22,847 nucleotides of DNA from Polysphondylium violaceum (lineage: Eukaryota > Evosea > Eumycetozoa > Dictyosteliales > Dictyosteliaceae). Each line of letters opens with the position of its first letter. Positions within the stretch are counted from its first letter, which is position 1. Shown one piece after another: positions 9,064 to 19,172 of the stretch. Position numbers and translations under genes: made by a program. Location of the stretch: the NCBI GenBank assembly GCA_000277445.1, contig AJWJ01000388.1:1-22847 (forward strand), in the 5' to 3' direction. The notes below the pieces were generated by a model, which was not told the origin of the DNA, did no database searches, and saw nothing but the letters and a program-made list of their open reading frames with translations.

Positions 9064-10851
9064 AAAAAAAACAGTTGCACCTTTTTTTCAAAAAAAAAGT
9101 TAAAAAAATAAAAATTGAAAACGCACACTGACACCATCTGGTCTTATATCGATGTGAGAGTTCTTTGGATAAAGAAATCGATTGTATTATTACTGTTGTA
9201 TTGATTCATTCATTCAATAAGAAAAGAGACAAACAAGATTGTCAGCAGAGACAGAGACAGAGACAGAGACAGGGAATCAACTTTTACTTTCAAATCGTAG
9301 TAATAAAATAATATAATATATGTATGTACAGCCATACACTCTCACACAAACCCTTTCATTATAGTCTTGTCAAATATAGTTAGTAAAACTATATGGTTAT
9401 TGTAATGCATGTGTGTGTGTTAATTATCTGATTTTTTGATTTTGTAATCAATCTCCAGACACAAACAAACTACCAAGTTCATCTCAGTCGCACTTACATT
9501 GTTGTGCGTGTAATACTAAATATAGTTTATTATTATTTTGAATGGTCTACATTCAAATCAAGACAGAGATAATCTTTTCTAGCGAAATAGTACCATATCA
9601 TTGATGGTGTTTATTTATTTATATTGTTGTGTATGTTCTATGATAAAGTTTACATCATGATGCATTCTTATTTTTCTCTTATTCTTTGTTATGAGATTTA
9701 TCATTCTCCACACACACATCACACCAAAACATAAAATCACACCCATCAGATCACTTTTGGAAATGCCTCTCTTCTATTTTTACACTGTTTTTTTTTACTT
9801 TTCCCCATCCTCATCAAATCTCTTATTTCCCAAAAATGCCACCACCATCACAATAAAACCATCACAATTTAATTTTTTAAATTTTTAATATTATTTAATA
9901 TACCACACGCACACACACAACACACATCAGAGAAAAGAAAATAGAGGTAAAGTGTCTGTCTGCCTATCACTTTAATTCTACATATTTATTGATTTTATGT
10001 TGGTATTATATCTTTTGTTGTTGTTGTTGTTGTTTTAAAATGCATTCATCAAATGTATAGATAGTTTGTTGTTCAATATCATGTGTTACAAAGAGTATTA
10101 GTATTAGTAATAGTAATAATACTAGTAGTCATAATAAAAGTAAAAATTTCACCACATTTATACAAATAGTAATAATAAAAACCAACACACAAATAGGGGT
10201 TGGAAGAAAAAAAAAAATAAGTGAAAACCAGTGTGTGTTTAAATGTATATGAATAAATATATATATGTCAAATAGAAATAGAAATAGAAATAAAAGTGGA
10301 ATGTGGGTGAGAGTGAGTGAGTGGTGTGGTCTTGGTTTATTCAGTATTTTTTATTTATTATTATCCAATTTTTGGTTTTTGTTGTTGGTGTGTTGTTTCT
10401 TATAGTAATACTATTCACACTCTTACTACCTACTATACTCTACTACTACTGCTACTATTATTGTTATTGTGCCAACAAATCAGATATTATAAACAAAACA
10501 ACATAATGTACTTTTTTACTAATTAAGGTTCAATATTATCATATTAAAACTAGTTAGTGTAGTGTTTCAAATTTAGTATAGTAGTCACATATAGAAAGTG
10601 AAAGTATAGACAAAAACAAACAAACAAACAAAAAAACAAAAATAGTACTATAGGGTGATTCAGTTTCAAATGATTTAGAGATTCCCAGAATCATTCCTTT
10701 TATATTATATTCACATACAGATATAGTTATCCCTTGTTTTTTCCATTTTTTATTAAAATTTTAATAGTAACAGATTGTCATAACCAGTGGGAGATAAGAA
10801 ATAAAACACAATATAGTAATAATAGTAATAATATAATATATATATATTTAT
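9064..10851. other. Long low-complexity spacer, upstream of the four-TM Sec7-PH gene; no gene seen
   Basis: This stretch holds simple repeats: four GAGACA units (9248-9271), a (TTG)n run near 10016-10034, GAAATA units near 10272-10293, and CAAA units near 10610-10637. There are also CA/GT-rich patches (9345-9360, 9410-9420, 9705-9725, 9905-9930). The last few hundred bases presumably hold the promoter of the plus-strand gene starting at 10852. Short frames here (for example 9691-9888) show no domain or convincing splice partners. I found no tRNA or snoRNA box pair that I would defend. Confidence 0.45.
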
Positions 10852-13371
10852 ATGCAAATGGTTGATATAGTCAATACCATTCAGTTGGGTGATACAACAA
10901 CAACAGCAACAACAAGCAGCAGCAGCAGTAGTGATGTTGCCAACATGGCCCCAGTCACACAACAACAAGCAGCCATAGACCATCACCAGCATGAACATGA
11001 GGACTATCGTGACTTTAGCTCATCACGTTCATCGTCGTCGTCCTCTCTTCATTTCCCGTCGTCGTCGAGTGAATTGAAAAACATAAATATCAACAACAGC
11101 GACAACAGCAACAACTTCTTTGACAACCTAGTACACATGAAAAACAAAGCCAACGGTGGCGGCGGTAATAGCAGCAGTATCAACAACAACAGCAACAGTC
11201 CCCCTAGTCAACAACCCCTCACACCCGAAGAGATGAATATGAAACGACCCATGATTTCACCCACGATCCAAAATGAGAAAAACATCAACAACACCGGCTC
11301 ATCGCCGGGCACTGCTCATTCCAATATAGACTCTTTTTCACCAAAACTCAATGCTAAAAATATAAATCACTCGCTCAGAAAGAAAACATCGAGAATACCC
11401 TGTATAGTTATAACCCTCATGGAAATCATTTTAGGTGCAGCCACCATATTTCCCTTGATAATTGGCATTCTCGATAAAAACATCCCCCTCCTCATATATG
11501 GTTCGTTTGGTGTATTATTTTTACTATTTGGTGTCGTTGGTTTTTTTTCTCTACTTTTCTCAAAACCAAAATATCTTAAACTTGTATGTATATTATTGAG
11601 TTGCCTTATTATATTTATATATATTAATTAATTAATTTCACCCTTATAGTTTTATTTTTGGAAGTATATCTCAATTGTTGTTATAGTGTTGATCACTATT
11701 GCCATTGGATTATTGTCCAAATACAATAAACCTTTAGTCTCATCTTGGTGGGCTAGTGTAATATTAATTATTGGTATTGCTATCCTTTTCATTGCTTGGA
11801 CAGCAACGTGTATATTATGGATTCAACCTTTTATGAAAGAAATTAGATCACTAGAATCAATGGTGCTCAAAGAAATTGATGAAGAAAACATTAAGGATAA
11901 TAATAGTGAAATTGAAGTAGAACTTTTGGACCAAATCACTCCCAAACCCCAATATGGGTTTATTCAACCTGAAGACCCCCTTCGTATAGCCATTAGAAAG
12001 TTTAACAAAAATCCTGAAAATGTATATATATAGGTAGATAGATAATTGATCAATCATAATTTATTAACATGATAAAAATAATATTAGGGATTTAATTATA
12101 TAAATGAAAATAACTTATTATCACAAACAAATTATAAAGATATTGTAACATTTTTATACAATGTAGATGAATTAAACAAGGTTAAGGTTGGAGAGTTTCT
12201 TGGAGGAAATTCAGAGTCAAACAAAAGAATCTTGCAACAGTTTGTCAGTGAATACAATTTTGTAGCCAAAGAATTTGATGAATCACTTCGAGAGTTTTTA
12301 TCAAAGTTTAGATTACCAGGAGAGGCACAAAAGATTGACAGAATCATGGAATCGTTTGCGATGAAGTATCACAAAGACAATCCACAGATATTTTCAGATC
12401 CAGACTCGGCCTACCTATTGGCCTTTTCTTTGATCCTCTTGAATACCGATGCACACAATCCAGCAATCAAAAACAAGATGACCAAGAAATCTTTTGTACA
12501 AAACAACACTGGATTCAAAGGCAAAAAGGACCTGCCCATCGAGTATTTAGAGAAACTGTATGATAGAATTATAAACAATGAACTCAAGATGGACAGCGAC
12601 TCGCTGTTTAGCAATGCCCAGATTGAAGGATGGCTGTCCAAGATGACATCCAACCAGAAAAAGTGGCAAAAGAGATGGTTTGTCTTGAAAAACAATTGTC
12701 TCTATTACTTTAAAAATGAAAAGGACCAAGAGAACCCCAAGGCAATCATTCCTCTCGAAGGTTTAAAAGTTACTCAAATTACCGACTTTATATTTGAAAT
12801 CGAAGACTCTACTGTGGGAACTATTAAATCTGTAAAATTAACTCCAACCGGTCCCGTAGAAGGTCAACATGAAAAGTATCAACTCAAGGCATTCTCGATA
12901 GAGGATTCAAAGAAATGGATAAATTCAATTAGAAACAATGTTTTGGGTAGTCCTGTTTTATTGCTCATCAAAAAGAAAAAGAAAATATTAGCAAGACATC
13001 AAAGTGATCGTAATGGAAATAGTAGAAGAAAAAGTTTTATTGATAGTAATAGTAACAGTATTAATAGTAGTGGTAGTCATGTTCAAAATAATAACAACAA
13101 TAACAATACAACCACAACCACCACCACTACCACAACCACTTCAACAAATAATCTTGACAATAATAATGGTAAACAATCTTTTTCTAATAGATCGAGAAGA
13201 GAAAGCATGGCACCCTCTGAAAGTACTGTTTCAAGAGAAAATCACCATCATCACGATTATGAAATGAGTCCCAATGCAAGTTTAAAAAGTTATGACGACT
13301 TTTTGACTGAAGATTATGACGAATTTCATAACAAACAAAGTAAACAAACTGAAAATGAATTCCTTTTTTAA
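10852..13371 (+). CDS. Four-transmembrane Sec7-PH protein, predicted ARF guanine nucleotide exchange factor
   Basis: Three exons, 10852-11583, 11650-12021 and 12088-13371, with two 66-bp introns (GTATGT...AG and GTATAT...AG, both phase 0), give 795 residues. Residues 1-180 are a Ser/Asn/Thr-rich cytosolic tail. Four hydrophobic helices follow (~183-206, 212-236, 249-267, 279-302). The Sec7 domain (~355-535) spans the second junction: RKFNKNPEN is continued by GFNYINENNLL, matching helices A-B of cytohesin Sec7. It has the catalytic-glutamate loop FRLPGEAQKIDR (Glu447). A PH domain (~545-653) reads IEGWLSKM...KRWFVLKNNCLYYF, close to cytohesin PH. Next come a KKKKK stretch (663-667) and an Asn/Thr-rich acidic tail. 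Sec7 domains exchange GDP for GTP on ARF GTPases to start vesicle budding or membrane remodelling. An even number of helices places Sec7 and PH in the cytosol. ATG 10858 is an alternative start. Read as two genes, the Sec7 part would lack its first helices and a start codon. Confidence 0.85.
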
Positions 13372-13726
13372 ATATATCTTAAAGGTTAAGCTAAAAGAAA
13401 AAAAAAAAAAAAAAAAACATATCTATTATAATAAACAAATAATAAATATGACCTTGTTAATATTAATCCGGATTTCATGTAAATTTTAAAGAAAGTTCAG
13501 TGGAGATCTCACAATGATTGGGAGATGATCTAAATTTAAAAATTAGATATTTTGATGTTTTGATCAATTTTTTATTTTTTTAATTTTTGCCTTTTTTTGA
13601 AAATCAAAATCCCAAATTCTCAAAAAAGCTCCCTTTTTTTTTGTCCCTCTTTATTTTTTTTTCTCTCATCTCATTGTTATTATTTTAGTTGATATATTTT
13701 ATATCTTTGTTTGTATTTATAAAGAA
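13372..13726. promoter_or_regulatory. Spacer between the Sec7-PH and PARP genes
   Basis: AATAAA motifs near 13425-13450, preceded by an A18 run, probably end the upstream transcript. Nearer the PARP gene, ATTTTGAT (13549-13556) is complementary to ATCAAAAT (13603-13610) with a TGATCA between them, and several T8-T9 runs precede the ATG. No coding sequence is apparent. The promoter role is inferred. Confidence 0.4.
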
Positions 13727-16700
13727 ATGTCATCATTGGAGATATTCTTTACCGATGATGCGCCTAAAAGTTTAGTGGATAGTATATCGTTTTCAATATT
13801 TAAGGATCCTCTCCTTGTTCCTTGTTCTGGTAGAACTTACTCAAAGAGTACTTTGATTGGATGCAATGGAGTGGAGCCAATGGTAAAAAAGCCATTCAAG
13901 TTGGAGGAGTGTATTGCCGTCAAAGATAAAGAGGAAGAGTTGGATAGCTTTTTTGAAAACCAGATCAATGGAGTGATAAAGACTGTGAAAAAGAACCCCA
14001 CCATTGATGAATTGGTAAAATTGTTGCAACTGTATCCTCTTTTGTGCGAACCAGGTGAAAGTAGAGACTGCTGTTTGAATGGCCAACGAAACATAAAGGA
14101 GGTGTTGGAGGACAAGGAAATCGTTGAAAAATTTATGTCTCCCATCCATGTCAGAGAACCCTCACTTGTGAAGAGTTGGAAACAACTTATCAATTTCAAA
14201 GAACCAGTTCAACAACAACCATCCCTCTCTAACTCAACAAGCTCCTTTACCAACAATGGTTTTAGAACCAATTCCAAAAAGATTCAATTTCTCATAAACA
14301 ATAGAAAGGAAGAGTTGAGTAAAATTGAAGAGCTCTATCAAATTAATATCACTAGAGACTCAAGCCTGGCCATCCAATGTGTTACTGTGGTCGATTTAAT
14401 CAAGGATCAAATTGAAACTGCCATAAACACTCTTGTTCAGGATTGGTGTGAAGAAACGATCTTTAAAAGTGCTCATACCAAACTCTGTGAGGCCATTCAA
14501 AAAAAGATTGAGGCTCGTAATAAACATTTAAGAGATGTCTGTGTAAAGGTTGATTTAATACCTTCCTTTGAGGACGGTTCCTCTGATATGTCGTTTTCAA
14601 TCTATGGTGTAACCACTGCCGTTCAAAATGAATTCCAGACAATTAAAAAGAGTGTTGATCCCTATAGTTCAACACCAACCTGCAACTATGCCTCCATTAA
14701 AGGTTTTGCCCAAGATCCCGAATTACTCGCACTTTTGGATAAAAACAGTGCCATTTTGGTTGATGAATTTGGTACATATCATCTTCATACCAAGAAGCAA
14801 AGTGAATGGGATACTATAAATAATTTTATTTCAAACAAAGTTGGTAAAGCAAACATGGCCAATCAAGTGCCTGCCTCTCCAGACGTCGCAGCAAAACAAG
14901 ACAACACCGATGAATCTAAACTTGTTTCAAGTCTTGGTAATTTACATTTGTCTCCCAAGAAACATCATCACCAAAAACAAAACAAAGCCCTCGATAAGGA
15001 CAGTCCATTAACTTGCAAGAAAGGAGATTTGGAGTATATTAAAGCTTATTTATTACCAAAATGGGTTGAAAAGACATCAAATACCTCTGTATGTGTTTTG
15101 AGCAAAGAGGGTTCAATGGCTTTGGATAAAAGCTTGCCAGATGATGTTTTGCAAATGATTAAAGCCGATATTTCACATATCTTTGGTGCAAAATCTTTTA
15201 TTAAACTCCCATACTCTAGCATTCTATTCAGAGACATGATCATTGAAAAGGCAAGATCAAAGAAATGTTGGCTGAAATGGAGTGACAAGTTTTGCGTGAC
15301 TCCTTCATACTGGGTATCTCATAAAAAAGAAGATAAAGAATTTAAAAAGAAAAAGAACTATAAAGATGGTGGTAAGGATAACAACAAAGATAGTAAAGAT
15401 ATGCTGTTATTCACAATTATTGGTAATGAAAAAGACAATGTCTTTGAAGTAAAAAGATACATTGAGGATTTGAAAAAGAACTATCAAGAAATTGTTTTGA
15501 ATGAAGAACAAAAAAAGATTAGAGTTGATTGGAAACAATTCCAAAACAAAGAGCGTAATATCTTTTTTGATAAAGGAATTATTAAAATAGAAGCCATCTC
15601 CCAAGAGCTCCTCAAAGAATCAATTAAACTTGTAAAAACCCAATTGGGCGATTTAACAAAGGTATGTTGAGATCTAGATTCATTGAATTTTAAACAATTG
15701 ATAAATTAACAATATAATTACCTCTAGTATAATAAAACTCTTTCTTATGAAGAGTATGAAATCGAGTATTTGAGAAAAAAGGAAATTATTACCAATTTAC
15801 AAATTCAATATCCCAATGCCCACATCAGCTTACTTGGTAAAAAGGCAATTAGTATAGACTCATCAAAGAAAGAGGTATTTGAAATTTTAAATAATATTAA
15901 ATTATCACTAAATAATTTTGTAATGGTAGAAGTGGATTTGACAGACAAGGACCTTCAACCAAAAGTTAAATTATTGTCTAAAGTTGTTTTGCAAAAAGCT
16001 AAATTTGAAAAAGATGATGATGTCATTGTCATTGTAAATTCATTGAAAAACAATGACAAACACATTGATCTTACCAAGATACAAATCTGTGGTTGTGATG
16101 CTGGCGAAGTAGAGAAAAAGAAAAGAGAATTTATTCTTGCTAAAGATTCTATTCATTGTGAAGATTATATTCCTGCCAACATCAAAGACGTAATCAATGT
16201 ACTTAGAAACCAAAAGGACAAGATTGCTGCCATTGAAGAGCAATTCAACTCAACCATTTCCAGTGCTATTGGTGTCGTGAGAATAGCCTCTGAGAACAAA
16301 GCTACTTGCCAATTGGTAGAGAATGAATTACAAGCTTTGGTATCTCAAAAACCAAATGACTCCAAGATTGTCAGTGTAACCAAGTTTCTTTGGTTTAAAT
16401 TCTCAAACTCAATCAAACCCATAGAAGCGAAGGCAAAGGATCTCGGTATTAGATTCCACATCAATGTTTCTGAAAACATTGTCACTCTTGGTGGTGATCC
16501 AGAAAAGGTCAAGTTAATCTATCAAGAATTATTGGAAAAGAAACAAGATATTGAGAAATTAATCCAAAACAAACAAATAACCATTGATAGAATGACTCAT
16601 GACCTCTTGTTCCATTACAAAAAGCTTGGTGAACTCCAGAAAAAGACCTACGCTTTGGTCAAGTTACATATCAATGATGTTACTAACTCTCTTGTCTTTT

Positions 16701-18559
16701 CCAATGGTAAAAAGATTGTAATTAAACATGGTGACATTACCCTCCAAAAAACTGATGCCATTGTCAATCCTTGCAATTCCAAACTCTTTAATGCTGGAGG
16801 TGCAGCCCGTCATATTGAAAAAGCAGCTGGTCCTGAATTTAAACAAGCTTGTCAAGATTTCATTGACAAAAATGGTGAGATTAAAGTAGGTTTATCACTT
16901 GGCGGAGTCCAATTTAAACTGGGTAATTCATTTATTATCAATACCGTTGGGCCCAATACCAATATACCAGAAGAAAACACTCACAAAGAGCAACTTTTAA
17001 TCAATTCTGTTGTCAACAGTGTGGTGTTTGCTGAAAAGCTAGGTTGCAAAACCTTGGCACTACCAGCTATAAGCTCTGGTATCTTTGGTTACAACATCAA
17101 GGATTCCGCATCTGTGTTATTAAAAGCTGCTTTTAAAGCTCTATCAGAATCAAAAACATTTGAAGAAGTTCATTTTGTAGATTTGAATGAAACCATTGTT
17201 GGTGAATTGGATAACCAATTGACCTTGTTATTTAAACCTCAAGATAACAAACCTATCAATACAAACAACTCTATCACCTTAAACAACTATGTTTCAATCA
17301 AAAGACAAATGGATCATTATTGGACCTGGAGAGAAAATGATGGATCAGATAATCCTTATGACGAGGATCAATGTTATCAAATTGAAGATGCCTATAACAA
17401 ACGTCTACCTAGTGTTGTTGTCACTGGAGATAGGGGACAAGTCAAGAATGGTCAGATATATGAAGTTTTCTTCCCAGACTATAACAATCCCAAGACATGG
17501 TATCAGTTGAATACAGTAGTGAAATACAATAAAAGATTGGTTCAAAGAAAACCTAAAGTCGACGTCCCAGCTAAACCTACCTCTTCGCTCCCTGTTCTGT
17601 CCCATCTTGTAGAACAAATGACTGGACGTAAACCACAACCACTACCACAAGCACCATACACATTGGTAAAAGGTCAAAAGAAAACTGATAACGAAACCTT
17701 TGTGATAAATGTCTCTGGTTTTGCCGACAATGTTAAAAACTTTGAAACAGAGTTGGCTAAATTGGTTAGTAGTCAGAGCTTCAAAGAAACCTTGCCCAAA
17801 CTTGGACTCTCACCTCAAATGATTGACGAAATCAAAAAAGAATCCCAAAAGATTGGTGTCTCAATCACCAGTCAAGATGATGGTTCCTTTACTCTCAAGG
17901 GTATCAAAGAGAATGTCTTTGAGATAAAGAGTCTTTTCTATGAAAAAAGCAACAGCTATGGTGCCATCCAATACCCTACAGGTTGGGACAAGACCAACAA
18001 AAAAGGTTTGATCCAATTATCTAATACCTCACAAGAGTTTGCTGATATCCAAAACAGAATCCGTCAAACCCTTCCCAATGCTCGAGTTCATCAAGTCAAG
18101 ATTGTGCAAAATGATTCTGCATTCAATGACTATCATTACAATAAAAAGAAACTCGAGTTAAAGTTGGGCAGAGACTCTGAGATCCTCTTGTTCCACGGCA
18201 CCAGAAACACATCGCCCGACACAATTTGCTACTCTGATGAGTGTTTTGACTCAAGATATTCAAATGAAAATTGTCTTTGGGGCACCGGTAGCTATTTTGC
18301 AGTCAATGCATCCTATAGCTTGGGCTACAGCTACAACAACACCGCCAATGGAATGAAGGAATTCTTTTTAGCTAAAGTATTGATAGGTGACACCATTCAA
18401 TTGCCAGAAAACAAATCTCTTCGTTATCCACCCTCCAAAGAAAACTCCTTGTCAAAATATGATTCTGTAAAAGGTCATAGAGAAGGTTCTGATATCTACA
18501 TTATCTATGGCAATGGTTTTAGTTATCCATACTATCTTATCTCTTATACTGCAAATTAA
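13727..18559 (+). CDS. U-box/macrodomain/WWE/PARP protein, predicted mono-ADP-ribosyltransferase
   Basis: Two exons (13727-15661, 15728-18559; 66-bp phase-0 intron GTATGT...CTCTAG) give 1588 residues. A U-box-like segment lies at ~18-80 (SFSIFKDPLLVPCSGRTYSK), suggesting E2 binding. Several short KH-like units follow (a beta strand, then G or S, then an amphipathic helix), for example near 640, 690, 890 and 1360, recalling PARP14. A macrodomain (~969-1139: HGDITLQKTDAIVNPCNSKL, AISSGIFGY) should bind ADP-ribose. A WWE domain (~1167-1254: YWTWRENDG ... YNKRLVQRK) fits poly-ADP-ribose or E3 partner binding. The PARP catalytic domain (~1392-1588) has LFHGT (His1468), GTGSYFAV (Tyr1501) and, where PARP1 has its catalytic Glu, Ile1568 in SDIYIIY. 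The H-Y-I triad predicts mono- rather than poly-ADP-ribosylation. An AATAAA lies about 10 bases after the stop. The protein is complete. The U-box call is the weakest part; its second half is divergent. Confidence 0.88.
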
Positions 18560-19172
18560 TTTCAATAAAACTCTGCTGTGTTTGAATAATCATTCTTTTT
18601 CTGTCTCTTTGTTGATCCTAATAGTATTGATTTACAACCAAATATCGGTTAAATATTTAAATACCTGAAAGTTTAAATTGAACATGTGTTTGACCAATTT
18701 AATACTATTAATAACAATAGTTATATACTATTTTAATAATTAAATGGTATTGCATATAATTCTTATACATTAGCATATCCTCACAAATACTGATAAAGTC
18801 TTAGAGAGGGTGGGTATTTATACATTATCTTATGTGGTTGTACGAATTATACCGCTCACTCTAGTCTTAATTCCCACATTTCTGATGCCGCTTTGTGAGT
18901 CAAAAGTTAATTGGTTGGTGGGAAAGCAATAGATATTTAATTTAATTGTTTTTTAATAAATTAAAGTAAGATATGCACAAAAAAAAAGTCATCTAATCTT
19001 CGGGGCTCATCGAATCGCGTTGAAAAAAAAATCAAAATTTTGATTTTTTTTCCGAGCTCAAATCAGATTTTTTTTTACAATTTTTTTTGCGCATGGTAAC
19101 GGCCTCGCCCTCAATTGAGAGGAAAATAAAAAAGAAGCCTCATTTTATATTCTTGATAAAACACAAACAATA
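18560..19172. promoter_or_regulatory. Spacer between the PARP and TIG/EGF genes
   Basis: No gene is visible. TAATAGTATT (18619-18628) is complementary to AATACTATTA (18701-18710). A less AT-biased stretch spans roughly 18780-18930. GGGGCTCATCG occurs at 19002-19012, followed by a 28-bp perfect palindrome and T8-T9 runs. The segment next to the ATG at 19173 is the likely promoter of the surface-protein gene. Confidence 0.4.
19024..19051. repeat. 28-bp perfect palindrome
   Basis: The sequence is A8, then TCAAAATTTTGA, then T8, a perfect inverted repeat without spacer, about 120-150 bp upstream of the TIG/EGF gene ATG. It could extrude as a cruciform or bind a dimeric factor. Its core ATCAAAATTTTGAT also recurs as separated halves upstream of the PARP gene. 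Confidence 0.6.

Noticed and set aside
9248-9271. GAGACA x4 as a CRISPR-like or regulatory array
   Set aside because: It is a perfect 6-bp microsatellite without spacers, in a eukaryotic spacer full of simple repeats.
9691-9888. A 65-codon open frame in the long spacer
   Set aside because: It is rich in Phe, His, Thr and Pro from CA and T repeats, has no recognisable domain, and no convincing flanking exons.
5818-10851. Search for tRNA, class I RNA or mobile elements in the two long spacers
   Set aside because: I found no TTCGA-type T-arm with a matching acceptor stem, no class I RNA consensus, no reverse transcriptase, transposase or long terminal repeat. By-eye search is limited; tRNAscan-SE and a self-BLAST would settle it.
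10753-10998. A minus-strand open frame with runs of Cys and Tyr
   Set aside because: The runs are the antisense reading of AGC and ATA/GTA repeats at the start of the Sec7-PH gene.
10852-12033. A stand-alone four-transmembrane gene ending at the stop at 12031-12033
   Set aside because: The last residues before 12021 match the first helix of Sec7, GTATAT follows directly, and an AG at 12086-12087 rejoins the Sec7 frame. The downstream Sec7 part would otherwise have no start and a cut domain.
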